A stretch of DNA of 64,000 nucleotides from JAEMQF01 sp963775015 (GTDB lineage: Bacteria; Pseudomonadota; Gammaproteobacteria; Burkholderiales; Burkholderiaceae_C): positions 186,001 through 250,000 of the forward strand of contig CAVZHI010000007.1 in assembly GCA_963775015.1 (NCBI GenBank). The letters are read 5' to 3'. Positions within the stretch are counted from its first letter, which is position 1. Each line of letters opens with the position of its first letter. The position numbers and the translations under genes are program-made. Below, piece after piece: positions 11,527 through 20,371 of the stretch. The notes under the pieces were generated by a model that worked only from the letters and a program-made list of their open reading frames with translations, searched no databases and was not told the DNA's origin.

Positions 11527-11545
11527 CAAAATCATTCTAGCGTCG

Positions 11546-11905
11546 ATGACCGATTCTTCAGTCCCACGGCCGCTCACGGACAGCGAGTACCACCGCCTGA
11601 GCGCGGCCTTGCTCGCGAACGTGGAAGCGGTTCTCGACGAATGGCTGCAAGGCGACGTGATCGACATCGACAGCGCACGCACCGGCGGCATGCTCGAGAT
11701 GACATTCCCCAACGCGAGCAAGATCGTCATCAACACCCAGCCGCCGCTGCACGAGATCTGGCTCGCGGCGCGCTCTGGCGGGCATCACTTCAAGTGCCGC
11801 GACGGGCACTGGATCGATACCAAGGACGGGCGCGAATTCTTCGACGCGCTGTCGGCGTGTGCGAGCGAGCAGGCCGGGATGGCGCTGCGCTTTGGCGCGG
11901 GTTGA
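11546..11905 (+). CDS. cyaY: CyaY, bacterial frataxin
   Basis: This 119-residue protein binds iron and modulates Fe-S cluster assembly on IscS/IscU in the cytoplasm. The acidic first helix region (TDSEYHRLSA, then VEAVLDEW) and the core FPNASKIVINTQPPLHEIWL followed by HFKCRDGHWIDTKDG are classic frataxin features. The ATG at 11546 is preferred to the much longer open frame upstream, which is antisense to lysA. It is divergent from lptM. Confidence 0.95.
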   Translation: MTDSSVPRPLTDSEYHRLSAALLANVEAVLDEWLQGDVIDIDSARTGGMLEMTFPNASKIVINTQPPLHEIWLAARSGGHHFKCRDGHWIDTKDGREFFDALSACASEQAGMALRFGAG

Positions 11906-11914
11906 CGCGCGGCG

Positions 11915-14296
11915 TCAGCGGCGAAACAGATCCAAGATGCCCTTGCGCTCTTCTTCATGGGGCGCCGGCGCCGCGTTCTCTTCCAGGCCCAGGCTGCTCA
12001 CACCCTCGCCGAGCGCGTATTCGCTGAAGTACCACTCGTTGTTCACGTTCACGACGCCGGGCGGGGCTACGAGCTCGTCGACCGGAACACCCTTCAGCGC
12101 GTGCCCCATGTAGTCGATCCACACCGGCAGCGCGAGGCCACCGCCGGTCTCGCGCGAACCCAGTTTGCGCGGCGTGTCGTAGCCGATCCAGACCACGGCG
12201 ACGACTTCCTTTTGCCAGCCGGCAAACCACGCGTCCTGCGAATCGTTCGTCGTTCCGGTCTTGCCGTAGATGTCGCGGCGTTTCAGCTTGACCTGCGCGT
12301 CGGCGGCGGTTCCCGAGCGCGTCACCTCTTGCAGCAGGCTGTTCATGACGAACGTGTTGCGCGCACTCAGCGTGCGTGACGATTCGTCGAGGATCGCCGG
12401 AGTCGCCTCGCTCAAGACGCGGCCCTTGGTGTCGGTGATCTTGCCGATCAGCATCGGGTGCACCCGGTGGCCGCCGTTGGCGAACACCGAATAGGCGCTC
12501 GCCATCTGCATCGGCGTGACCGATCCCGCGCCGAGTGCCATCGTCAGGTACGCCGGGTGACGCTCGGCTTCGAAGCCGAAGCGCGTCACCCAACCGCGGG
12601 CGTAGGCCGGGCCGATCGCCTGCAGGATGCGAATCGAGATCATGTTCTTCGACTTTGCCAGGCCGCGGCGCAGCGACATCGGCCCGTCGAATCCGCCGTC
12701 GAAGTTCTTCGGCTCCCAGGGCTGGCTGCCGGTCGCGTCGGCGTCGAAGAACAATGGCCCGTCGTTCACGACGGTCGCGGGCGTGAAGCCCTGCTCGAGC
12801 GCAGCCGAGTAGATGAACGGCTTGAAGCTCGACCCCGGCTGGCGCCACGCCTGGGTCACATGATTGAACTTGCTCTTCGCGAAGTCGAAGCCGCCGACCA
12901 TGGCGCGCACCGCGCCGCTGCGCGGGTCCAGGGCAATGAACGCGCCTTCGACCTCCGGAAGCTGGGTGATCGTCCAGTCGACCTTGCCCTGCTGGGCGAC
13001 CCGAATCACCGCGCCGCGCCGCACCCTGACTTTGGGGCTCGACTTGTCCGACAGGCCCGATTGCGCGGGCTTGAGCCCGTCCCCGGCGATCGTCACCGAC
13101 TCGCCGTTCTGCAGCATCGCCGTCACCTTCTTCGGGCTCGCTTCGAGCACGACGGCGCCTTTCAGCTCGTCGTTGTCCGGGTGCTCCTGGAGCACTTCGG
13201 CGACCCGGGCATCGACGTCGCGCGGGTCCGACGGCAGGTCGGTATAGGCCTCGGGGCCGCGGTACACCTGGCGCCGTTCGTAATCCATGATGCCCTTGCG
13301 CAAGGCACGGTAGGCGACGTGCTGATCTGCTGAATTCAAGGTCAGGTAGACGTTCAGGCCGCGCGTGTACGCGTCGTCGCCGTACTGGCCGAAGATCATC
13401 TGGCGCGCGACTTCGGCGACATGTTCGGCGTGCGTCGGGAACTCCGACGGGCGCCGGTACTTGAGGGTCTGCGCCTTTGCCGCCTCTTGCTGAGCGGCGT
13501 CGATGAAACCATTCACCGCCATCCGGTCGATGATGTGTTGCTGGCGCTCCTTGGCGCGCTTCGGGTTCGTGATCGGGTTGAACGCCGACGGCGCCTTGGG
13601 CAAGCCAGCGAGCATCGCCGCCTCGGCGACGCTGATCTCGGACAGCGGCTTGCCGAAGTAGATCTCGCTCGCCGAGGCAAAGCCGTAGGCACGCTGGCCG
13701 AGGTAGATCTGATTCATGTAGACCTCGAGGATCTGCTCCTTGGTGAGCAGCGTCTCGATCTTCAGCGCGAGCAGGATTTCGTAGATCTTGCGCGTGAACG
13801 TTTTCTCGGTCGACAAATAGAAGTTGCGCGCGAGCTGCATCGTGATCGTCGACGCACCCTGGCTTCTGGACTCGCCGAAGTTCGCCAGGCCGGCGCGCAG
13901 CACGCCTTTGTAGTCGACGCCGCTGTGCTGAAAGAAGCGTGCATCTTCGATCGCCAGGACGGCGTCCTGCATCACCTTGGGAATTTGCCCGATCGCGAGG
14001 AAACTGCGCCGCTCTTCGCCGAACTCGGCGAGCAGCGTACCGTCGGCGGCAAAGATGCGCATCGGCAGCTTGGGCCGATAGTCGGTGAGGCCGCCGATCT
14101 CGGGCAGGTTCGGGTAAGCGACCGCCAAGGCGATCCCGACGAGCAACGCCACCGCGCTGATCGCCGCGGCACCGAGCCCCAGCGCGACCGCCGTGATCTT
14201 GACCATCCAGCGGGCCCACGTCGGCATTGAAGCCAAGAGTTGGGAAACGCTGGAAAGCGCGGGGGGCGGTGTGGCCGCCCGATCGGTTTCGCTCAT
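11915..14296 (-). CDS. mrcA: Penicillin-binding protein 1A (class A, bifunctional)
   Basis: This 793-residue bifunctional peptidoglycan synthase has a transmembrane anchor at about 33-60. The GT51 glycosyltransferase domain has catalytic Glu117 in AIEDARFFQHSGVD and the GASTITMQLARN motif. The transpeptidase domain has GSSFKP, KSKN and YGKTGTTN motifs. An OB-like insertion between the two domains is typical of PBP1A. It is divergent from pilM across a 337-bp gap; the ponA/mrcA-pilM pairing is conserved in many proteobacteria. A large antisense frame lies opposite but is not a gene. Confidence 0.96.
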   Translation of the reverse strand: MSETDRAATPPPALSSVSQLLASMPTWARWMVKITAVALGLGAAAISAVALLVGIALAVAYPNLPEIGGLTDYRPKLPMRIFAADGTLLAEFGEERRSFLAIGQIPKVMQDAVLAIEDARFFQHSGVDYKGVLRAGLANFGESRSQGASTITMQLARNFYLSTEKTFTRKIYEILLALKIETLLTKEQILEVYMNQIYLGQRAYGFASASEIYFGKPLSEISVAEAAMLAGLPKAPSAFNPITNPKRAKERQQHIIDRMAVNGFIDAAQQEAAKAQTLKYRRPSEFPTHAEHVAEVARQMIFGQYGDDAYTRGLNVYLTLNSADQHVAYRALRKGIMDYERRQVYRGPEAYTDLPSDPRDVDARVAEVLQEHPDNDELKGAVVLEASPKKVTAMLQNGESVTIAGDGLKPAQSGLSDKSSPKVRVRRGAVIRVAQQGKVDWTITQLPEVEGAFIALDPRSGAVRAMVGGFDFAKSKFNHVTQAWRQPGSSFKPFIYSAALEQGFTPATVVNDGPLFFDADATGSQPWEPKNFDGGFDGPMSLRRGLAKSKNMISIRILQAIGPAYARGWVTRFGFEAERHPAYLTMALGAGSVTPMQMASAYSVFANGGHRVHPMLIGKITDTKGRVLSEATPAILDESSRTLSARNTFVMNSLLQEVTRSGTAADAQVKLKRRDIYGKTGTTNDSQDAWFAGWQKEVVAVVWIGYDTPRKLGSRETGGGLALPVWIDYMGHALKGVPVDELVAPPGVVNVNNEWYFSEYALGEGVSSLGLEENAAPAPHEEERKGILDLFRR

Positions 14297-14401
14297 GAGG
14301 GTCCGGGATCGGTGCCGCGCATTATAGGAAGCGGAGCCTGAGCACCACCGGCCGCAACGGGCCTGGATTGCGAACTGCTGTGCGTCACGGTTTGGACGTG
14401 A

Positions 14402-14425
14402 TTCGCGAGGCCTGCGGTTCGCGAA
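14402..14425. repeat. Inverted repeat TTCGCGA-N10-TCGCGAA
   Basis: Two perfect 7-bp arms are separated by 10 bp, giving 17 bp centre to centre, inside the mrcA/pilM divergent region. The spacing would suit an operator for a dimeric regulator or an RNA hairpin; no regulator is identified. Confidence 0.5.
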
Positions 14426-14547
14426 CTTCAGTATCTCGGCGGGTGTGCCGATATAGGCCTCGGCGGGGACCAGACAGATTGATACGTTGCCTCGGCATTC
14501 GGTGTGAGATTTGCAACGAGAGCGGCCCGCTGGAGCGGAAAACTTCT

Positions 14548-14576
14548 TTGTTGTTCAAAGGCTTTACTGCTAGCAT
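14548..14576 (+). promoter_or_regulatory. Putative sigma-70 promoter for pilMNOPQ-aroKB
   Basis: TTGTTG at 14548-14553 and TAGCAT at 14571-14576 are separated by exactly 17 bp. They lie about 58 bp upstream of the pilM start in the AT-richest part of the gap. Match to consensus is moderate (4/6 and 4/6). Confidence 0.45.
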
Positions 14577-14633
14577 TGAAGTGACTTATTAACAGTTCGA
14601 CACCTGCTTGGGTGGTGGACAAAAAGGGGCACC

Positions 14634-15713
14634 GTGAGCTTTCTAGACGCCTTGATGGGCCGCAAGTTTGCGCCGATGATCGGCTTGGACATCAGCTCGT
14701 CGAGCGTCAAGCTGGTCGAACTGGGTCAATCGGCTTCCGGCGAGTATGTTCTGGAGCGCTTCGGCGCCGAGAGTTTCGAGAAAGGCTGGATTGCCGACGG
14801 CCAGATCGAGAAATTCGACGAAGTCGCCGACGCCGTGAAGCGTGTCGTCGCCAAGAGCGGAACGCGGACGCGTCAAGTTGTTCTCGCGATGCCGCAGTCG
14901 GCCGTGATCACGAAGAAGATCATGTTGCCCGCCGGGCTGCGCGAAGAAGAGCTCGAGATTCAGGTCGAGTCCGAAGCGAATCAATACATTCCGTTCTCGC
15001 TCGACGAAGTGAGCCTCGATTTCTGCGTCCTCGGGCCGAGCACGACGTCGGTGGGCGACGTCGAGGTGCTGATCGCTGCGTCGCGCAAAGACCGGGTGCA
15101 GGACCGGCAGGGCCTGGCCGAAGCCGCGGGCTTGAAGCCGGTGGTGCTCGACATCGAATCGCACGCGTCGCGCATGGCGATGGGCCGGGTCGTCGCCGGA
15201 CTGCCCAATGAAGGCAAGGACGCGCTCGTCGCGCTGTTCGAAATCGGCGCCGACACGACGAGCCTCAAAGTGCTGCGCGACGACGAAATGCTCTACGACC
15301 GCGATCAGGCGTTCGGCGGCTCGCAGCTGACGCAGCTGATTTCGCGCCAGTACGGTTTTTCTTACGAAGAGGCAGAGCAGAAGAAGCTCGCCGCCGACCT
15401 TCCTGAAGACTACGAAACGACGCTGCTCGCGCCTTTTGTGGACAGCCTGTCGCAGGAAATCGGCCGCGCGTTGCAGTACTTCTTCACCAGTACGCCGCAC
15501 CACAAGGTTCACTACGTGATGCTCGCCGGCGGCACGGCGACGTTGCCGGGGCTGAAGGATCGGGTCACCGAACTGACCGGCTTTGCCTCGATGGTCGTGA
15601 ATCCGTTTGAGAACATGAAGCTGGGATCCGCGGTTCGGGAAAGCAAGCTGCGACGCGAGGCGCCTTCCTACCTCACGGCGTGCGGCTTGGCGATGCGGAG
15701 GTTCGTACAGTGA
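14634..15713 (+). CDS. pilM: Type IV pilus inner-membrane complex protein PilM
   Basis: This 359-residue actin-like cytoplasmic ATPase-fold protein binds the PilN N-terminus and links the alignment complex to the motors. The start region PMIGLDISSSSVKLVEL is the actin-fold phosphate-1 loop, and LFEIGADTTSLKVL and MLAGGTATLPGL are further nucleotide-fold motifs. The GTG at 14634 is preceded by AAGGGG at 14624-14629. Its TGA overlaps the pilN GTG by 4 bp. Confidence 0.95.
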   Translation: MSFLDALMGRKFAPMIGLDISSSSVKLVELGQSASGEYVLERFGAESFEKGWIADGQIEKFDEVADAVKRVVAKSGTRTRQVVLAMPQSAVITKKIMLPAGLREEELEIQVESEANQYIPFSLDEVSLDFCVLGPSTTSVGDVEVLIAASRKDRVQDRQGLAEAAGLKPVVLDIESHASRMAMGRVVAGLPNEGKDALVALFEIGADTTSLKVLRDDEMLYDRDQAFGGSQLTQLISRQYGFSYEEAEQKKLAADLPEDYETTLLAPFVDSLSQEIGRALQYFFTSTPHHKVHYVMLAGGTATLPGLKDRVTELTGFASMVVNPFENMKLGSAVRESKLRREAPSYLTACGLAMRRFVQ

Positions 15714-16342
15714 TTCTGATCAACCTGCTCCCGCACCGGGAAGAAAAGCGCAAGCGCCGCAAGATCGCTTTTTTCATCGGCCTGGGCATGTCGGCCGTGG
15801 CCGGCCTGGCGGTCGTCGGCGTCTGGTTCCTCGTGCTGGACCACCTGACGACGGAGCAACAGAAGCGCAACCTGTTCTTGAGCGCGGAAATCAAGAAACT
15901 CGAAGTCCAGATCAAGGACATCGCGAACCTGAAGCAGGAAATCGATTCGCTGATCGCGCGCCAGAAAGCGGTTGAGGATCTGCAGGCGGATCGGAACCTT
16001 CCGGTGCACTTGCTCAACGAACTCGTGAAGCAGACCCCGGAGGGAATCTACTTCACGACGGTGAAGCAGGACGGGCGTGTGCTGAGCGTGAACGGCATCG
16101 CCCAGACGCAGGAGCGGATCTCGGAGTTCCTGCGCAACACGGCGAACAGCTCCGACTGGCTGGTCCGGCCCGAGCTCGTGGAGAGCAAGGCCGCGAGCGT
16201 CGTGACGGCGAACAAGGAACAGAAGCGATTGTTCGATTTCACGATGCGCCTGAACGTCAAACGACCGCAGGACAAGCCCGCTGCCGAGGCTGCCGCGCCC
16301 GCCGCCGCGCCGGCCAGTGCCCCTGTGCAAAAGAAGGCTTGA
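15710..16342 (+). CDS. pilN: Type IV pilus alignment protein PilN
   Basis: This 210-residue protein begins (GTG) with the invariant ILINLLPHREEKRK motif that docks into PilM. A transmembrane helix follows (about 20-43), then a periplasmic coiled coil and a ferredoxin-like domain. The start at 15710 is fixed by this conserved N-terminus and by the GTGA overlap with pilM. The C-terminus is Ala/Pro-rich. It heterodimerises with PilO in known systems. Confidence 0.95.
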   Translation: MILINLLPHREEKRKRRKIAFFIGLGMSAVAGLAVVGVWFLVLDHLTTEQQKRNLFLSAEIKKLEVQIKDIANLKQEIDSLIARQKAVEDLQADRNLPVHLLNELVKQTPEGIYFTTVKQDGRVLSVNGIAQTQERISEFLRNTANSSDWLVRPELVESKAASVVTANKEQKRLFDFTMRLNVKRPQDKPAAEAAAPAAAPASAPVQKKA

Positions 16343-16348
16343 CCTGCC

Positions 16349-17044
16349 ATGGCGACGAAGGCGAATGTGGACTTGAACTCCGTACTGGGCGACGCGGCCG
16401 CGCAATTTCGTGGCCTGAATACGCGTGAGCCGGGCCAGTGGCCGGCGCTGCCCAAGATCGTTGCCTGGCTTGCGGTGGCGATTGCCATGCTCGTGGCGGG
16501 TTGGCTCGTCGTGTTGTCGGCGTCGCAAGACGCGCTCGACGCCGAGCGCGCCAAGGAGCCCGGCCTGAAGCAGGATTACCGTGCCAAGCTTGCCCAGGCC
16601 GTCAACTTGAGCGAGTTGCGCAAACAAAAGCTCCAGGTCGAAGAGTACGTGACGCAACTCGAAAAGCAGTTGCCCGGCAAGGCGGAAATGGACGCCCTGC
16701 TGTCCGACATCAACCAGGCGGGCCTCGGGCGCGGCTTGCAGTTCGAACTCTTCCGCCCCGGGCAAGTGGTCGTGCGCGACTACTATGCCGAGTTGCCGAT
16801 TTCGATTCGCGTCTCCGGCCGCTATCACGACCTCGGCTCGTTTGCCGCTGACATTGCGAACCTGTCGCGCATCGTCACCTTGCACAACCTGAGCATCGTC
16901 GGCGTTCGCGAAGCCGCAGGTCAGCAGTCCGGAATGCTCGCGATGGACGCGACGGCGCGCACCTACCGCTACCTCGACAGCACCGAACTCGACGAAATCA
17001 AGCGCGCCGCTGCGGCGCGCAACAAGCCGGGGGCGAAGAAATGA
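16349..17044 (+). CDS. pilO: Type IV pilus alignment protein PilO
   Basis: This 231-residue protein has a short cytoplasmic segment containing FRGLNTREPGQWP, a transmembrane helix at about 37-57, a coiled-coil region, and a C-terminal periplasmic ferredoxin-like domain (VSGRYHDLGSFAADIANLSR). It starts 6 bp after the pilN stop, and its stop overlaps the pilP ATG (ATGA). It partners PilN and PilP beneath the secretin. Confidence 0.94.
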   Translation: MATKANVDLNSVLGDAAAQFRGLNTREPGQWPALPKIVAWLAVAIAMLVAGWLVVLSASQDALDAERAKEPGLKQDYRAKLAQAVNLSELRKQKLQVEEYVTQLEKQLPGKAEMDALLSDINQAGLGRGLQFELFRPGQVVVRDYYAELPISIRVSGRYHDLGSFAADIANLSRIVTLHNLSIVGVREAAGQQSGMLAMDATARTYRYLDSTELDEIKRAAAARNKPGAKK

Positions 17045-17592
17045 AGACGCGCATTTCCACGCGCACGCGCTGGACCGTGCTGACCTGTTGCGCGGCCGCG
17101 CTCGCGGCGGCGGGGTGCAGCGGCGAACAGGACGAACTGACGCAGTGGATGGATCAGCAGCGGCGCGAGGTCAAGCCCAACGTCGTGCCGATCACTGCGC
17201 CGAAGAAGTTCAACCCCCAGGCCTACTTGGCGCTGACGAGCGTCGAGCCGTTCAGCCAGCAAAAGCTGACCGTGGCGCTGAAACACGAAGCGCGCCAGAC
17301 GAATTCATTGCTTGCCTCCGAGATCAACCGGCGCCGCGAGCCTCTCGAAGCGTATCCGCTGGACAGCATGACGATGGTCGGCAGCGTCGTTCGCACCGGC
17401 CGGCCCTACGCGCTGCTCAAGGTCGACAACCTGCTCTACCAGGTGAAGCAAGGCGACTATCTGGGGCAGAACTACGGAAAGATCACGAAGATTTCCGAAA
17501 CCGACGTCTCGCTGCGCGAGATCGTGCAGGACGCCGCTGGGGAGTGGATTGAGCGAATCAGTGCCCTCCAACTACAGGAGAAGGCCCGGTGA
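17041..17592 (+). CDS. pilP: Type IV pilus lipoprotein PilP
   Basis: This 183-residue inner-membrane lipoprotein has a basic N-terminus, a hydrophobic stretch and the lipobox AAAGCSG. The HR-domain region LDSMTMVGSVVRTGRPYALL followed by VDNLLYQVKQGDYLGQNYG contacts the PilQ N0 domain in known complexes. It is translationally coupled to pilO and, through GTGA, to pilQ. Confidence 0.95.
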   Translation: MKTRISTRTRWTVLTCCAAALAAAGCSGEQDELTQWMDQQRREVKPNVVPITAPKKFNPQAYLALTSVEPFSQQKLTVALKHEARQTNSLLASEINRRREPLEAYPLDSMTMVGSVVRTGRPYALLKVDNLLYQVKQGDYLGQNYGKITKISETDVSLREIVQDAAGEWIERISALQLQEKAR

Positions 17593-19715
17593 AAAACAAA
17601 GGGATCACTACGATGCTTAGCCAGTGGCGCACCTGTGCGTTGGCGCTGACGCTGCTTGTCGGCTTGCCCGCCGGGGTGGCTGCGCAGAACGCCATTCAAT
17701 CCATCAACAGCACCCAGCAAGCGGGAACTGAGGTGGTTCGGATCGAACTGTCGGAGCCGCTCGCGGCGATTCCGACCGGTTTCACGATTCAGGCGCCGCC
17801 GCGCATCGCGATCGACCTGCCGGGAGTGGGCAACGCGCTCGGGCGCTCGAGCGTCGAAATCAACCAGGGCAACCTGCGCTCGGTGAGCGTGGCCCAGGCG
17901 GGCGAACGCACGCGGCTCGTGCTGAACTTACGCCAGGCATCGAACTACAAGGCGCAGCTCGAAGGGAAAGTCCTCCTGCTCGTCCTCGAATCGACGCCGG
18001 CACCGGCGACGGCCGGCCCGGCCACCGCGGGTGCACCGACGCGCTTCGCCGAACCGCTGAACGCCAGTGCCCAGGCGCTGCGCGACATCGATTTCCGGCG
18101 CGGCGCCGATGGCGCGGGGCGCGTCATCGTCGACTTGCCGAGCAACCAGGTCGGGGTCGACATTCGCCAGCAAGGGCAGACGCTCGTCGTCGAATTCCTT
18201 CGCTCCACCTTGCCCGACAATCTGCGCCGGCGCCTGGACGTGACCGACTTCGGCACGCCGATCCACTTCGTGTCGAGTACACAAAGCGGTGATCGGGTGC
18301 GCATGGTCGTCGAACCCAAGGGCGCGTGGGAGCACAGCGCGTACCAGAGCGACAACCAGTTCGTGCTCGAGGTGCGAACGCGCAAGATCGACCCGAACAA
18401 GCTGACCCAAGGGCCGGGTTACGCGGGCGAGAAACTCTCGCTGAACTTCCAGAACATCGAAGTCCGGGCTCTGCTGCAGGTGATTGCCGACTTCACGAAC
18501 TTCAACGTCGTGACGAGCGACACCGTCACCGGCAACGTGACGCTGCGCCTGAAAGACGTGCCGTGGGATCAGGCGCTCGACATCATCTTGCAGGCCAAGG
18601 GCCTGGGCCTGCGCAAGTCGGGCAACGTGATCTGGATCGCGCCGAAGGATGAACTCGCGGCGAAGGAAAAACTCGATCTCGAATCGCGCGCCCAGATCAC
18701 TTCGCTCGAGCCGGTGCGGACTCAGTCGTTCCAGTTGAACTACACCAAGGCCGACGAGGTGGCAAAAGCGTTGACAGGCGGTGGCGCCGGCGCCGGCGCC
18801 TCGGCGCGGCTGTTGTCGAACCGCGGCAGCGCCCTGTTCGAGACGCGGACGAACCAGATCTTCGTCACCGACATTCCTTCCAAGCTCGAAGAAGTCCAGG
18901 CGTTGATCTCGAAGATCGACATCCCGGTGCGCCAGGTTCTCATTGAGGCGCGGATCATCGAGGCGTCGGATTCTTTCGGTCAGTCGCTGGGGGTGAAGCT
19001 GGGTGGGCAAAGCACGGCGGGCACCAACGCGCGCTTGGGTGCGAACATCAATTCCTCATCGGCGCCGGTGGGCGGCGCGCCCATCCTGGGCGGGGCGACG
19101 TCGACGTTCAACGACACCCAGTTCGTCAACCTGCCCGCGATCGGTCAGAACAGTTTCAACCCCGGCACCTTCGCCGTCTCCCTGTTCAATTCTGCCGCGA
19201 CGCGCTTCCTGAGCCTGGAGATCTCGGCGCTGGAAGCGGATGGCAAGGGCAAGATCGTGTCCAGCCCACGCGTCATCACGGCGGACCAGGTGAAGGCGTT
19301 GATCGAGCAGGGTGAAGAGTTGCCGTACCAGACCGCAACGTCCAGCGGTGCGACTGCGCTGCAGTTCCGCAAGGCGAATTTGAAGCTTGAGGTGACGCCG
19401 CAGATCACGCCCGAGGGCAACGTCATTCTCGACGTCGACGTCACGAAGGACAGCGTCGGCCGCGTCACCGCCGCGGGTTTTGCGATCGACACGAAACACG
19501 TCAAGACGCAGGTGCTCGTCGACAACGGCGGAACGGTCGTGATCGGCGGCATCTTCGAACAGCGCGAACGCGAAGACACGACCAAGGTTCCCTTCTTCGG
19601 CGACATCCCGGTGCTTGGCAATCTGTTCAAGACGCGAACCAAGAGCACGAACAAGACGGAACTGCTGATCTTCCTCACGCCCAAGGTCGTGACCGACAAG
19701 ACAGCCGCGCGCTAA
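17589..19715 (+). CDS. pilQ: Type IV pilus secretin PilQ
   Basis: This 708-residue outer-membrane secretin is the channel for the pilus fibre. It has a signal peptide (about 1-34, cleaved near VAAQNA), two AMIN-type peptidoglycan-binding regions in the first 270 residues, a secretin N0 segment (LSLNFQNIEVRALLQVIADF), an N1 domain, and the C-terminal secretin barrel ending GDIPVLGNLFKTRTKSTNK. A Gly/Ala stretch (GGGAGAGAS) lies in the N1 region. The GTG start overlaps the pilP stop. Confidence 0.96.
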   Translation: MKNKGITTMLSQWRTCALALTLLVGLPAGVAAQNAIQSINSTQQAGTEVVRIELSEPLAAIPTGFTIQAPPRIAIDLPGVGNALGRSSVEINQGNLRSVSVAQAGERTRLVLNLRQASNYKAQLEGKVLLLVLESTPAPATAGPATAGAPTRFAEPLNASAQALRDIDFRRGADGAGRVIVDLPSNQVGVDIRQQGQTLVVEFLRSTLPDNLRRRLDVTDFGTPIHFVSSTQSGDRVRMVVEPKGAWEHSAYQSDNQFVLEVRTRKIDPNKLTQGPGYAGEKLSLNFQNIEVRALLQVIADFTNFNVVTSDTVTGNVTLRLKDVPWDQALDIILQAKGLGLRKSGNVIWIAPKDELAAKEKLDLESRAQITSLEPVRTQSFQLNYTKADEVAKALTGGGAGAGASARLLSNRGSALFETRTNQIFVTDIPSKLEEVQALISKIDIPVRQVLIEARIIEASDSFGQSLGVKLGGQSTAGTNARLGANINSSSAPVGGAPILGGATSTFNDTQFVNLPAIGQNSFNPGTFAVSLFNSAATRFLSLEISALEADGKGKIVSSPRVITADQVKALIEQGEELPYQTATSSGATALQFRKANLKLEVTPQITPEGNVILDVDVTKDSVGRVTAAGFAIDTKHVKTQVLVDNGGTVVIGGIFEQREREDTTKVPFFGDIPVLGNLFKTRTKSTNKTELLIFLTPKVVTDKTAAR

Positions 19716-19798
19716 ATACCCGGGGGGTAGCTCCTCGCGGGTCTCGCCGGCCGCGGGCGAACGGGCCACGGCGTCCGACTGCAAAGTTAGACTCGGGC

Positions 19799-20371
19799 AT
19801 GCTGGTCTCACTGGTCGGGATGCCCGGCGGCGGCAAGTCGACCGTCGGCCGCCACCTCGCGCGCAATCTGAATCTGAAATTCTTCGACGCCGACGTCGAA
19901 ATCGAGCGCCGAATCGGCTGCCCGATCCGCGTCTACTTCGAGCGTGAGGGCGAAGCGGCGTTTCGCGACTTGGAGCAGGAGATGATCGCCGAGCTGGTCG
20001 GCCAGACCAGCGGCGTCTTGGCGACCGGCGGCGGGGTGGTCTTGCGCGAGGCGAATCGACGCCACCTGCGCGAGCAGACCACTGTCGTTTATCTGCGCTC
20101 CGTGCCCGAGGAGTTGTTTCGGCGATTGCGCCACGACACGCACCGGCCGCTGCTTCAGGTCGCCGACCCCTTGCGCAGGTTGCGCGACCTGTTCGCTGAA
20201 CGCGACCCGCTGTACCGATCCGTCGCGCGCTTCGTCATCGAGACCGGCCGGCCGTCGGTGCACACGCTCGTGAACATGGTCGTGATGCAACTCGAGCTGG
20301 CAGGCATCGTTCCGGCGACGCGGCCGGGCCCGAACGACGGCGAAAAGCCTGCGCCTAAACTCGGCGCATGA
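19799..20371 (+). CDS. aroK: Shikimate kinase
   Basis: This 190-residue enzyme phosphorylates shikimate with ATP in aromatic amino acid synthesis. The Walker A GMPGGGKST is at 7-15, the shikimate-binding FFDADVEIERR near 30, and ATGGGVVLR near 78. The ATG at 19799 follows pilQ by 83 bp; its stop overlaps the aroB start (ATGA). pilQ-aroK-aroB linkage is common in proteobacteria. Confidence 0.95.
   Translation: MLVSLVGMPGGGKSTVGRHLARNLNLKFFDADVEIERRIGCPIRVYFEREGEAAFRDLEQEMIAELVGQTSGVLATGGGVVLREANRRHLREQTTVVYLRSVPEELFRRLRHDTHRPLLQVADPLRRLRDLFAERDPLYRSVARFVIETGRPSVHTLVNMVVMQLELAGIVPATRPGPNDGEKPAPKLGA

Larger units (their letters stand above)
14297..14633. other. Intergenic region between mrcA and pilM
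   Basis: This 337-bp gap separates divergent gene starts. It is less GC-rich towards pilM. It holds a sigma-70-like promoter facing pilM and a perfect 7-bp inverted repeat at 14402-14425. A second small dyad (GCCGA, 8 bp, TCGGC) lies around 14446-14463. I see no credible small gene here. Confidence 0.6.

Noticed and set aside
11955..14219. 754-codon open frame overlapping mrcA on the same strand, shifted frame
   Set aside because: Arg/Ala/Gly-rich composition typical of a shadow frame in GC-rich coding DNA; the PBP1A frame has all motifs.
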